Positions 49,110 to 56,770 of a DNA stretch of 64,000 nucleotides are shown here, in pieces. Source of the stretch: Amycolatopsis balhimycina FH 1894 (GTDB lineage: Bacteria > Actinomycetota > Actinomycetes > Mycobacteriales > Pseudonocardiaceae); contig NZ_KB913037.1 of the NCBI RefSeq assembly GCF_000384295.1, positions 1,221,975-1,285,974 of the forward strand. Direction: 5' to 3'. Below the pieces are notes generated by a model. That model had not been told where the DNA came from, searched no databases, and saw only the letters and a program-made list of their open reading frames with translations. Position 1 is the stretch's first letter. Each line of letters starts with the position of its first letter. The translations under genes were made by a program, and so were the position numbers.

Positions 49110-49760
49110 ATGGGTGCTTGGGGCAAGCGGCTCGTCGTCATGGCGGTGGCAGTGGTGGTCCTGGCCGCGGCGGTCCTCGTCGCATCGGCCGTTCACCTGT
49201 TACCCCAGCTGCGCAACCCGTTCGCCGAACGGACCGAGGAGCACTCCGGTCCGGTGCTGCTGCAGTCGATCGTCGAGCTCTCGCGCTACGAGGCCGCCAG
49301 CGGCTCGTTCCAGGTGGTCGTCGACATCACGACGAGCTCGGTCCTGCCCAGCTTCCTCGTGGGCAGCGACACGCTGTTCATCGGAGTCGGCACGGAAAAC
49401 GCGTACGTGGACTTCGCCCGGCTGAAGGGCGACGCCGTCAAGGTGTCCGACGACCGCCTGTCCGCCACGATCACCTTGGGCCACGCCCAGCTGGAGCCGG
49501 CGACGCTGGACGTGCACGAGTCCCATGTGTACGCCCAGCAGCAGGGCCTGTTCACCCGGATCAACGACTTCCTCAGCGGGAACCCCAACTCCCAGCAGGC
49601 GCTGTACGAGCTCGCCCAGAAACAGATCGAGGGGGCGGCCGCGAAAAGCACGCTGGTGGCCGATGCGGAGCGGAACACCAGGACGATGCTGATCGGCTTG
49701 CTGCACTCACTCGGCTTCAAGAACGTCACCGTGAACTACGCCGACAACGCCACCGGCTGA
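49110..49760 (+). CDS. DUF4230 protein with N-terminal membrane anchor
   Basis: 216 aa from ATG 49110 (a GTG at 49092 is in frame). The anchor VVMAVAVVVLAAAVLVASAV is followed by an extracytoplasmic DUF4230 domain: VLLQSIVELSRYEAASGSFQ, VVDITTSSVLPSFLVGS, GTENAYVDFARLKGDAV and DAERNTRTMLIGLLHSLGFK. The family resembles SPFH-like or surface-stress proteins but has no known activity. It is followed by the cis-prenyltransferase gene after 59 bases. Confidence 0.85.
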   Translation: MGAWGKRLVVMAVAVVVLAAAVLVASAVHLLPQLRNPFAERTEEHSGPVLLQSIVELSRYEAASGSFQVVVDITTSSVLPSFLVGSDTLFIGVGTENAYVDFARLKGDAVKVSDDRLSATITLGHAQLEPATLDVHESHVYAQQQGLFTRINDFLSGNPNSQQALYELAQKQIEGAAAKSTLVADAERNTRTMLIGLLHSLGFKNVTVNYADNATG

Positions 49761-49819
49761 GCGCCGATACGATGGGCCGCAAACCCGAGCGACACACTCA
49801 CGGCGAACGGAGTGCGCAC

Positions 49820-50602
49820 GTGCTGCCTGTGCTGGTCCAGCGAATCGTCTACGGGATCTACACGCACCGGCTGCGAAAACAGCTCGTGGGCGCCGAACTG
49901 CCGGAGCACGTCGGGATCATCATGGACGGCAACCGCCGGTGGGCGCGCCAGATGGGCATGGCCGACCCGAGCATCGGCCACAAGTACGGCGCCGAACACG
50001 TCGAAACCGTGCTCTCCTGGTGCGAGCGGGCGGGCGTGAAGCACGTGACGGTCTACCTGTGCTCGACCGAGAACCTCGCCCGCCGCGAAGACGCCGAGGT
50101 GTCGTACCTGATGCAGCTGATCGAGCAGGTGATCACCGACAAGCTCGCCCAGCCGGACGCCGGCTGGCAGGTCCACGTCGCCGGCACCCTCGACGCCTTG
50201 CCGGACACCACCGCGCACGCCCTGAAGAACGCCGTCGAAGTCACGCGCGACTGCGGCACGGGCCACCACATCACCCTGGCGATCGGCTACGGCGGCCGCC
50301 AGGAGGTGGTCGACGCGCTGCGCGCCCTGCTGACCGAACACGCCGCCGCCGGGACGCTGGACGAGCTGGCCGGCACCATCACCATGGAGGACGTCTCGCG
50401 GCACCTGTACACCGCCGGGCAGCCCGACCCCGACCTGGTGATCCGGACCAGCGGCGAGCAGCGGCTGTCCAACTTCCTGGTCTGGCAGAGCGCCTACTCC
50501 GAGCTGTACTTCTGCGACACGTTCTGGCCGGCCTTCCGCGAGGTCGACTTCCTCCGCGCCCTGCGCAGTTACGCGCGGCGGAACCGTCGTTACGGCGGCT
50601 GA
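49820..50602 (+). CDS. cis-Prenyltransferase (UppS family, short-chain Z-FPP-synthase-like)
   Basis: 260 aa from GTG 49820, preferred to ATG 49772 because GGAG lies 8 bases upstream and relatives start just before the segment QRIVYGIYTHRL. Catalytic features: VGIIMDGNRRWARQ with the essential Asp and Arg, HKYGAEHVETVLSWCER, VYLCSTENLARR, and DLVIRTSGEQRLSNFLVWQSAYSELYF. The Leu/Arg-rich N-terminus resembles mycobacterial Rv1086, which makes short Z-prenyl diphosphates, more than long-chain undecaprenyl synthases. Product length is inferred, not proven. Confidence 0.88.
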   Translation: MLPVLVQRIVYGIYTHRLRKQLVGAELPEHVGIIMDGNRRWARQMGMADPSIGHKYGAEHVETVLSWCERAGVKHVTVYLCSTENLARREDAEVSYLMQLIEQVITDKLAQPDAGWQVHVAGTLDALPDTTAHALKNAVEVTRDCGTGHHITLAIGYGGRQEVVDALRALLTEHAAAGTLDELAGTITMEDVSRHLYTAGQPDPDLVIRTSGEQRLSNFLVWQSAYSELYFCDTFWPAFREVDFLRALRSYARRNRRYGG

Positions 50603-50626
50603 GCGGGTACTACGTCTCCCCGGCGG

Positions 50627-51064
50627 TCAGCCGCCCGGCTCGGCGCCGGCTCCGTCGCAGGCCACCTCCGCCCACACCGTTTTGCCGCCGGTTTCGCGGT
50701 GTTCCCGGACGCCCCAGGCGGCAGCGAGCTTCTCCACCATCAGCATGCCCCGGCCACCGGGCGTGGTCAGCGACGGGTTCGCCACCACGGGGTGAGCCGA
50801 GCAGCCGTCGTCGACCTCGACCCGGACCCGACAGGGCTGCGGGGTGTAGGCCATCCGGATTTCCGACGGGCCTCGGCCGTGATCGTAGGCGTTGGTGACC
50901 AGCTCGGTGACGACGAGCAGCACGTCGCCGAGGTGAGCGTCGCCGACCCGGTCCAGCGTGCGAGCCGCCCAGCGACGGACCTGGACCAGCACCGGTGCCG
51001 AGGTGCCACGGAGGTCCAGTGACCACGGAGGCGACGTGCTGCTGCCCTCCGTCTCGTCGGGCAT
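50627..51064 (-). CDS. ATP-binding anti-sigma regulatory kinase (RsbW/SpoIIAB-like)
   Basis: 145 aa of HATPase_c_2 type: VLLVVTELVTNAYDHGRGP holds the N-box and VEVDDGCSAHP the G1 box, followed by GGRGMLMVEKLAAAWGV. No transmembrane part. Such proteins sequester sigma factors or phosphorylate STAS antagonists. The only STAS protein in the window is at 7528-8013. The gene is convergent with the prenyltransferase, with a gap of 24 bases. Confidence 0.82.
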   Translation of the reverse strand: MPDETEGSSTSPPWSLDLRGTSAPVLVQVRRWAARTLDRVGDAHLGDVLLVVTELVTNAYDHGRGPSEIRMAYTPQPCRVRVEVDDGCSAHPVVANPSLTTPGGRGMLMVEKLAAAWGVREHRETGGKTVWAEVACDGAGAEPGG

Positions 51065-51380
51065 GACGACATCACCCTTCCCGGGCTTCCGTCCTCACTG
51101 CCGAAGACGTCCGTCTCTGTGCCTTACCCGGGTGGTCCCGAAGCCAAACCGTCCCCCGCCGGGCGGCGAGCTCGAGGATCCACGCGCTCCACGCCGTGTC
51201 GGCGCGCTGACCGGGCGGCGCCGAGGGCGACCAGTGTCGGTTCGGCGCCGTCGAACCGAAGCGGGCGCCCGTCTTGGCGAAGGTGCCGGTGAAGCCGCGG
51301 TGTCTTGAATGACTCATTCAGGTCTTCGGAGGTCCTGAACGAGTCATTCAAGACCTCCGGCGACCACCGCGGAGCCGGCC
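51065..51380. other. 316-base region with a hairpin element and no certain gene
   Basis: A minus-strand frame (51124-51317, 64 codons after the most plausible start) contains TAWSAWILELAARRGTVWLR, which could be part of a small protein, but its start overlaps the hairpin element at 51302-51354, and no family is evident. The sequence between the ATPase gene and the decayed TetR gene appears rearranged. Confidence 0.35.
51302..51354. repeat. Palindromic hairpin element, copy 2
   Basis: GTCTTGAATGACTCATTCAG on the left is mirrored by GAACGAGTCATTCAAGAC on the right, with CTTCGG at the centre. It matches the element at 40138-40190 in nearly all positions; the differences include one base in each arm (AACGAG for AATGAG; TTCAG for TTCGG). 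It begins just downstream of the 3' end of a decayed TetR gene. It is translatable in both orientations as MNDSFRSSEVLNESFKT-like peptides, which I regard as accidental. Confidence 0.8.
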
Positions 51381-51700
51381 TCAGGACCCGACGGGCGCGA
51401 CGACGCGGGCCACGCACTCCCGGAGCAGCGCCCTGCGCTGTTCGTGCACCTCGGCGGGTTCCCCGGCCGTGGCGGCGTAGACGTTGCTGACCGGCGACCA
51501 CGCCATGGACATGGCGATCACCATCGCCATCAGGTCGAAGGGGTCCCCCCGCGCGCACCAGCCCGGCGGCCTGCGCTTCGGAGATCGCTCGCAGCTTGGG
51601 GTGGTCCATCCGCTCGGCGTCGGCCACCAGGTGCCCGGCCGGCCGGCGCTCGAGGCGGGTCCACGTCGCGAGCCGGATGAGGTCACCGGCTGGCTGGCCG
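51381..51700 (-). pseudogene. TetR-family regulator remnant, frameshifted
   Basis: The minus strand encodes the C-terminal half of a TetR protein split over two frames. The first part (DLIRLATWTRLERRPAGH, MDHPKLRAISEAQAAGLVRAG) lies about 51700-51555. The second (DPFDLMAMVIAMSMAWSPVS, EQRRALLRECVARVVAPVGS) is in the next frame, 51545-51381. One base shift near 51548 separates them. The DNA-binding domain is absent, because an alcohol dehydrogenase coding sequence begins at the break, about 51700. Confidence 0.65.
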
Positions 51701-52734
51701 GCGAGAGCGAACCCGCTCTCCGCCGCGCCACCCTGCAGCGACGCGACCTGCGCGACGACGACATCGCGATCCGCGTCGACTACTGCGGGGTCTGCCACAC
51801 CGACTTGCACTCCCTGCGTGCTCCGCGGGACGCCGCGCTCGTGCCGGGCCATGAGTTCACCGGCGTCGTGACCGCCGCCGGTCCCGCCGTGACGCGGTTC
51901 GCCGCCGGGGATCCGGTCGCGGTCGGCAACATCGTCGACTCCTGCGGGAAGTGCTCGATGTGCCGCCGCGGCCAGGAGAACTTCTGCGCCGAGTTCCCGA
52001 CACTCACCTACGGCGGAACCGACCGCCACGACGGCTCGCCCACGCTGGGCGCGTTCTCCCGCGAGTACGTCGTCCGGGACGAGTTCGCCTACCGGCTCCC
52101 CGCGGGCCTCGATCCCGCGGCGGCCGCGCCGTTGCTGTGCGCGGGGATCACCGTGTGGGAGCCGCTGCGCGCCCTCGGCGCCGGGCCCGGCACGCGGGTG
52201 GCGGTGGCCGGCCTGGGCGGTCTCGGGCACCTGGCGGTCAAGTTGTCGGTCGCTCTCGGCGCGGAGACGACGGTGATCAGCCGTTCACCCGACAAGGCGG
52301 CCGACGCGAGCCGGCTCGGGGCGCGGGACCTGCTGGTGTCGACCGACCCGCGGCAGCCGGCCGCGGCCCGCGACCGGTTCGACATCGTCATCGACACCGT
52401 CGCCGTCGCCCACGACATCGGCCCGCACCTGCGGCTGGTCGCCCTCGACGGCACCCTCAGCCAGGTCGGGCACCTCGGCCCGATCACGGTCGAGGCGATG
52501 GACCTGCTGGTGGGCCGCAAGAAGCTGACCTCCGCGGGCAGCGGCGGCCGGGCCGGGACTGCCGCCATGCTCGAGTTCTGCGCCCGCCACGACGTCACCG
52601 CCGACGTCGAAGTCGTGCCGTCGGCGCACGTGAACGACGTGCTGGAACGCTTGGCCCGCAATGACGTCCGCTACCGCTTCGTCCTCGACCTGGCCGACCT
52701 CGACCACGAAGACCCCCCTCAGAAGGCGGTGTAG
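51631..52734 (+). CDS. Zinc-type alcohol dehydrogenase (YahK/AdhA-like), with replaced 5' end
   Basis: The conserved sequence begins about 51703 (EPALRRATLQRRDLRDDDI) and runs to the stop: catalytic Zn ligands in YCGVCHTDLHS and GHEFTG, structural Zn in SCGKCSMCRRGQENFC, Rossmann loop VAGLGGLGHLAVKLSV. It lacks about 10 residues of the usual N-terminus, and the frame upstream lies antisense to a TetR remnant. GTG 51631 is a nominal start; other in-frame starts up to 51484 are possible. The enzyme may still fold but its own promoter is lost. It overlaps the convergent SDR gene by 16 bases. Substrate unknown. Confidence 0.75.
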   Translation: MPGRPALEAGPRREPDEVTGWLAGESEPALRRATLQRRDLRDDDIAIRVDYCGVCHTDLHSLRAPRDAALVPGHEFTGVVTAAGPAVTRFAAGDPVAVGNIVDSCGKCSMCRRGQENFCAEFPTLTYGGTDRHDGSPTLGAFSREYVVRDEFAYRLPAGLDPAAAAPLLCAGITVWEPLRALGAGPGTRVAVAGLGGLGHLAVKLSVALGAETTVISRSPDKAADASRLGARDLLVSTDPRQPAAARDRFDIVIDTVAVAHDIGPHLRLVALDGTLSQVGHLGPITVEAMDLLVGRKKLTSAGSGGRAGTAAMLEFCARHDVTADVEVVPSAHVNDVLERLARNDVRYRFVLDLADLDHEDPPQKAV

Positions 52735-53453
52735 CCGCCGTCGACGGGGAGGACCGCGCCGGTGATGTAGGACGACTCCGGCGAGGCGAGGAAGACGACC
52801 GCGTCGGCGATCTCTTCGGGGACGGCGAGGCGTTGCAGCGGGATCTGGCTTTCGCGCAGCCGCCGGTAGGCCTCGGGGTCCGGCCTCCGCCGGAACGACG
52901 CTTCGATGACGGGGGTGGCGGTCAGGCCGGGAGCGACGACGTTGACGCGGATGTTGCGCGCCGCCCATTCGATCGCCGCCCCCTTGGCGAGCATGATCAG
53001 GCCGCCCTTGGCGGCGGAGTACAGGACTTCCCCTGGCTTGCCGACGATGCCGAGCCGGGAGCCGACGCAGACGAACGAGCCGCCCTCGGGTGGCATCAGC
53101 GGCGCGAAGTGCTTCATCACCAGGAACGCGCTGAGCAGGTTGCTGTGGAGGACGTCCTTCGCGTCGTCGTAGGCCATCTCGGTGAGCGGGCCGCTGACCT
53201 GCAGGCCGTGGTTGAGGACGACGACGTTCACGGTGCCGGCGGACTCGGCGGCCCGGCGGGCCAGCTCCACGACGAACGCCTCGTCGTTGAGGTCCCCGGG
53301 GATGTACACGTCACCGGGCCGGGTGGTGCCGAGCCGCTCCCGGCGGCTCGTGAGCAGCAGCTGGGCGCCCTCACGGCGGAAACGCGCGCTCACCGCCTCC
53401 CCGATGCCGCTGCCGGCGCCGGTCACCAGGGCGGTGACCTTCTCGAGTCTCAT
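52719..53453 (-). CDS. SDR-family oxidoreductase
   Basis: 244 aa from ATG 53453, nine bases after AGGAG. Typical short-chain dehydrogenase: TALVTGAGSGIGEAVSARF, VVVLNHGLQVSGPL (NHG where NNAG is usual), catalytic Ser in FVCVGSRLGIVGK, YSAAKGG, and VVAPGLTATPVI. The SRLG and NHG variants are slightly unusual. It is the last gene of the minus-strand operon HAD-DSD1-like-SDR. It may reduce or oxidise a hydroxy or keto product of the neighbouring PLP enzyme; that is inference. Confidence 0.88.
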   Translation of the reverse strand: MRLEKVTALVTGAGSGIGEAVSARFRREGAQLLLTSRRERLGTTRPGDVYIPGDLNDEAFVVELARRAAESAGTVNVVVLNHGLQVSGPLTEMAYDDAKDVLHSNLLSAFLVMKHFAPLMPPEGGSFVCVGSRLGIVGKPGEVLYSAAKGGLIMLAKGAAIEWAARNIRVNVVAPGLTATPVIEASFRRRPDPEAYRRLRESQIPLQRLAVPEEIADAVVFLASPESSYITGAVLPVDGGYTAF

Positions 53454-53478
53454 GTCGGACACTCCTTCGCGGGGTGGG

Positions 53479-54585
53479 TCAGCCGAGGAAGCCGCGGGCG
53501 TCGACCGGCCACCGGCGCGGCGCGGTGCCCGCGCTGTCGGTGACGATCAGCTCCTCGAAGTTGATGACGACCGGGCAGACGTGGTTGGGCACTACGGGAA
53601 CCACGTCGCCGACGCCGGGGCGGGCGGCGCCGCCGGGCAGCGCGAGGAAACCGTGGTACTCGTTGAGCTTCGAGAGAACGGCCTCCGTGCCGAGGACGGC
53701 GCCGTAACCGCGCCCGGGACTGCCTTCGCGGCCGAGGGCCTTGGTGCCCGCGTCGAGGATGACCTGGCCGGGAACCCAGTCGCTGACCACGGTCGCGGCG
53801 ACGAACAGGGCGATCTGGTCGTCGGTGCAGGCGCCGAGCCTGCTGTTGTCCAGGTCGCCGAAGACGTACTCGCCGGGCCGGATTTCGGTGATCAGGTCGC
53901 CGGTGGAGAACTCGACGGTGGGCGTGGAGCCCGCACTGACCACCTCGGCGGGGATCCCCGCCTGGCCGAGACCGCGGACCGCGGTGGCGAGTGCGGTCTC
54001 CTGGTCCCGCGCGGCGCGCTCGCGGGCGTCCCGGCCGGAGCTGCCGTGCCCCGGATACGTGAAGACGCCCACCGGCACGAGGCCGCGCTTGCGGGCGGCG
54101 AGCGCGAGGTCGCCCGCGAACTCGGGTGGCGCACCGGAACGGCGGGCGCCGCAGTCGACCTCGACCACGACTTGCAGCCGGTCCGGTTCGTCTCCCATCG
54201 CGTCGGCGAGGGCGTCGATCGCCGCGACGTTGTCGACGCCGACCCGCAGCCGGGTGGTCTCGGCGAGCCGGCGGATCCGGGCTCCCTTCGTTCCCGCGGG
54301 CCAGACCGGATAGGCGAGGAAGATGTCGCCGAAGCCGGCCGCGGCGAAAACCTCGGCCTCGCCGACGTTTCCGGCGGTGATCCCGACCGCCCCCGCGGCG
54401 ACCTGACGCCGGCCGATCTCCACGCACTTGTGCGTCTTGACGTGCGGCCTGACGTCGAGGTGGTGCGCGGCCGCGAAGCCCTGCATGCGGTCGATGTTGT
54501 CCTGCATGACGTCGGCCAGCACGACCGGCGCGGGGGTGTCGATCCGCCCGAGAAGACCGTCGAGTACCCGGTGCAGCCGGTTCAC
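53479..54585 (-). CDS. PLP-dependent DSD1/D-threonine aldolase-like enzyme
   Basis: 368 aa from GTG 54585 with CGTGAGGAGCGC upstream. The alanine-racemase-like N-terminal barrel carries the PLP Lys in RPHVKTHK. VVEVDCGARRSGAP, FTYPGHG, SAGSTPTVEF and the C-terminal metal-binding motif PNHVCPVV (His and Cys ligands) point to D-threonine aldolase or D-serine dehydratase-type enzymes, which act on D-3-hydroxyamino acids. The gap to the upstream HAD gene is 10 bases, so they are one transcript. A D-3-hydroxyamino acid or beta-hydroxy-amine in this pathway is suggested. Confidence 0.85.
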   Translation of the reverse strand: MNRLHRVLDGLLGRIDTPAPVVLADVMQDNIDRMQGFAAAHHLDVRPHVKTHKCVEIGRRQVAAGAVGITAGNVGEAEVFAAAGFGDIFLAYPVWPAGTKGARIRRLAETTRLRVGVDNVAAIDALADAMGDEPDRLQVVVEVDCGARRSGAPPEFAGDLALAARKRGLVPVGVFTYPGHGSSGRDARERAARDQETALATAVRGLGQAGIPAEVVSAGSTPTVEFSTGDLITEIRPGEYVFGDLDNSRLGACTDDQIALFVAATVVSDWVPGQVILDAGTKALGREGSPGRGYGAVLGTEAVLSKLNEYHGFLALPGGAARPGVGDVVPVVPNHVCPVVINFEELIVTDSAGTAPRRWPVDARGFLG

Positions 54586-54595
54586 GTCGCGCTCC

Positions 54596-55276
54596 TCACG
54601 GGCGCGGCAGGCCGAACAGCACGGGCAGGTCGGCGATGTCCGTGATCCGCTCGTAGCCGAGCCACGGCTCGTCCTGCTCGAAGCCGCGGTCGACGTACAC
54701 CTTGTGCTCGATGCCCATCACGGCCGCGGGGCGCAGGTCGTACTTCGGGCTCGCCGAGACGTGCACGAGCTCGCCGGGTGCCACGCCGAGCTTGTCCAAT
54801 GTGTACTCGAACGCGCGCAGCCGCGGCTTGTAGGCGCCCATCTGCTCGGCTGTGATCACGACCTCGAACGGGGCTTGGAGGTTCTCCACGAGGCGCGCCG
54901 CGTGCGCGTCGTCGGTGTTCGTCACGATCACCAGCGGAACGGCCTCCGCCAGGCGCGTCAGTGCCGCGGTGACGCCGGGGTACGGGACCCAGGTCGGGAT
55001 CTCTTCGTACACCGCGCGAGCGTCGCTTTCGCGGTACTCCAGGCCGAACCGGCGCATGGTCCGTTCCAGGGAGCAGGCGACGATCCGGTGGAAGGGCTTC
55101 CACTCGCCCAGGCACTCGTCGATCCGGTAGGCGTCGCCGGCCCGCAGGAAGTCGTCGGCGACCTCCGGCGGGAGGCGGTCGCCCAGGACCCGGCGGATCG
55201 CGTCGTTGATGCGGAAGTGGATCAGCGTCCCGTTCATGTCGAACGTGACGAACTTCGGCTTGCTGTCGAAAGCCAC
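54596..55276 (-). CDS. HAD type II hydrolase (dehalogenase-like), paralogue 1
   Basis: 226 aa from GTG 55276 (CTGGAGGATTCC upstream; the longer frame to 55351 crosses the operator). Nucleophile loop VTFDMNGTLI (Asp followed by Asn at the +2 position), motif II LVIVTNTDDAH, motif III Lys in EQMGAYKPRLRAFEY, and late SASPKYDL. The +2 Asp that HAD phosphatases use as acid is absent, as in L-2-haloacid dehalogenases (DxYGT). It shares many residues with the proteins at 59252 and 60785. It leads the operon with the DSD1-like and SDR genes. The reaction is unknown. Confidence 0.85.
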   Translation of the reverse strand: MAFDSKPKFVTFDMNGTLIHFRINDAIRRVLGDRLPPEVADDFLRAGDAYRIDECLGEWKPFHRIVACSLERTMRRFGLEYRESDARAVYEEIPTWVPYPGVTAALTRLAEAVPLVIVTNTDDAHAARLVENLQAPFEVVITAEQMGAYKPRLRAFEYTLDKLGVAPGELVHVSASPKYDLRPAAVMGIEHKVYVDRGFEQDEPWLGYERITDIADLPVLFGLPRP

Positions 55277-55342
55277 GGAATCCTCCAGGCGGTGATCCGG
55301 CGAGCGGTCGGAGTGGCCGCTCAGCACTGAGTGTCGGTCGCG

Positions 55343-55370
55343 AGTCGTCAACTGTCAACAGTTGACGACT
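55343..55370. promoter_or_regulatory. GntR-type operator between HAD 1 and the ROK regulator
   Basis: A perfect inverted repeat of 13-base arms (AGTCGTCAACTGT, two bases CA, ACAGTTGACGACT). The core AACTGTCAACAGTT equals the reverse complement of the core at 60706-60719 (AACTGTTGACAGTT). The TGT-2-ACA centre is typical of FCD-type GntR sites. It lies between the divergent HAD 1 (start 55276) and ROK (55407) genes and could control both. Confidence 0.75.
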
Positions 55371-55406
55371 GGCTGGGTTCCGCTCGCCCGGCTCGCCCGG
55401 GTCGCT

Positions 55407-56582
55407 ATGGTCCATGAGGTGACGAGCAACCCGACACCGCGCGACCACAACAAGGCCTCGGTTCTGGAGGTGGTCCTCTCCCGGGCACCGTTGACGCGCA
55501 ACGAGGTCATCGAACTCACCGGCCTGAGCAAGGCCACGGTGTCGCGAGCGGTCGAAGAGCTCCGCGCGGACGGTTTCGTCGCCGACGGCGGGGTCGACGC
55601 GGCCACCGGCCGGGGCAGGCGGTCGACCTACCTGGACGTGCCCGGCACGGCCGGGCACGTGGCCGGGGTCAGTTTCGGCGTGCTGACCACCTGCGTCCTG
55701 GTCACCGACCTGCGGGGCCGCGAGGTACACCACGTGGTCGTCCCGACCGCGAACCACGATGACGCCGGCGACGCCGCCGAGTGGCTGGCCGGCCTGATCG
55801 AGGAGACCGCCGGAGCCGGGCGGGGTCCCCTGCGCCAGATCGTCGTCGCGGTGCCCGGCCGGGTCCGCGACGGCACGGAGATCTTCAGTCCGGCGCGGTC
55901 GATGAAGATCTTCACGGGTTCCGGCCTCCACCGCGCCGTCGCGGACCTGGTCGACGCACCGGTACTCCTCGACAGTGACGCCAACGCGTCCCTGCTGGCC
56001 ATCCTCGCCGAGGACACCAGCATCGGGAATGCCGCGCTCTTCAATCTCAGCAGCGTGCTGAACTTCGCCGGCTGCACCGGACACGAACTCGCCCGGGGGC
56101 GCACGCCGGCTTTCGGCGGGATCGGCGTCCTCTGCGCCGGAGCCGGCCAGGAGACCCTTGACGACCTGATGAGCACGCGAGGGCTCCTCAAGTTCGCCCG
56201 CGGCCGGGGACTCGGCCTGAAGCGCGTCGAGGACCTCTGGCGAGGCCGGCGGGACGACGAAGCGCACGCCGAGGTCGTGGCCGCCTTCACCACGGCGATC
56301 GTGACCGCCACGAGCGCGGTCGCCGTGACACTGGACCCGGAAACGGTCTACTTCGCGGGCCGGCTGTGCCCCCTCGTCGAGGAGGTTCTTCCCGAGGTGC
56401 GCAGCCGCCTCGGCCGGATCCTCCCGGCGGCGCCCGAGGTCAAGGTCGTGACGCAGGTCGTCGGCCTGTCCACGGCACGCGGAGCGGTGTTCGCCTGCTT
56501 GGCACTGACCCAGGAGCGGCTGCGGGACGCGGCACTCGGGGCGCGCGGCCGGCGCACGGAACAGTCCACACCGGCCTTCTGA
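55407..56582 (+). CDS. ROK-family transcriptional regulator
   Basis: 391 aa from ATG 55407 (or GTG 55419); no clear ribosome site, so the mRNA may be nearly leaderless. A MarR-like winged helix (ASVLEVVLSRAPLTRNEVIE, LSKATVSRAVEELRADGFV) precedes a ROK fold (VAGVSFGVLTTCVLVTDLRG, VVAVPGRVRDG, LLDSDANASLLA). The ATP-loop motif is weak, and the zinc-binding GHxxxx-CxCGxxGC signature is missing (GHELARGRTPAFGGIGVLCAG), so it is a divergent, non-kinase repressor type. It likely controls neighbouring operon 2 or itself; the ligand is unknown. Confidence 0.85.
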   Translation: MVHEVTSNPTPRDHNKASVLEVVLSRAPLTRNEVIELTGLSKATVSRAVEELRADGFVADGGVDAATGRGRRSTYLDVPGTAGHVAGVSFGVLTTCVLVTDLRGREVHHVVVPTANHDDAGDAAEWLAGLIEETAGAGRGPLRQIVVAVPGRVRDGTEIFSPARSMKIFTGSGLHRAVADLVDAPVLLDSDANASLLAILAEDTSIGNAALFNLSSVLNFAGCTGHELARGRTPAFGGIGVLCAGAGQETLDDLMSTRGLLKFARGRGLGLKRVEDLWRGRRDDEAHAEVVAAFTTAIVTATSAVAVTLDPETVYFAGRLCPLVEEVLPEVRSRLGRILPAAPEVKVVTQVVGLSTARGAVFACLALTQERLRDAALGARGRRTEQSTPAF

Positions 56583-56682
56583 AGGCCGGCCCGGCGGTTT
56601 CGTCCACTTGGATGCGCTACCGCCGAAGTGTCCGATATGGACCGACTCGCGGCGTCGCGCACCTTCGATCTCGAACTATTCA

Positions 56683-56719
56683 AGTTTCAGGTTGAAACTG
56701 GAACAAATGATGGTATGGT
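56683..56719 (+). promoter_or_regulatory. Promoter with overlapping palindromic operator for the aminotransferase operon
   Basis: -35 TTGAAA (56692-56697) and -10 TATGGT (56714-56719) are 16 bases apart, 52 bases before the start codon. AGTTTCA-GGT-TGAAACT (56683-56699) is an exact 7-base inverted repeat overlapping the -35 box, so a bound repressor would block polymerase. The local DNA is AT-rich compared with its surroundings. It differs from the GntR-type site; the ROK protein encoded just upstream is the best candidate. Confidence 0.6.
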
Positions 56720-56770
56720 CGGTCGTGCCAGCGAGGAGCACCGACCGAACGAGACCGAAGGTGGCCGCCG

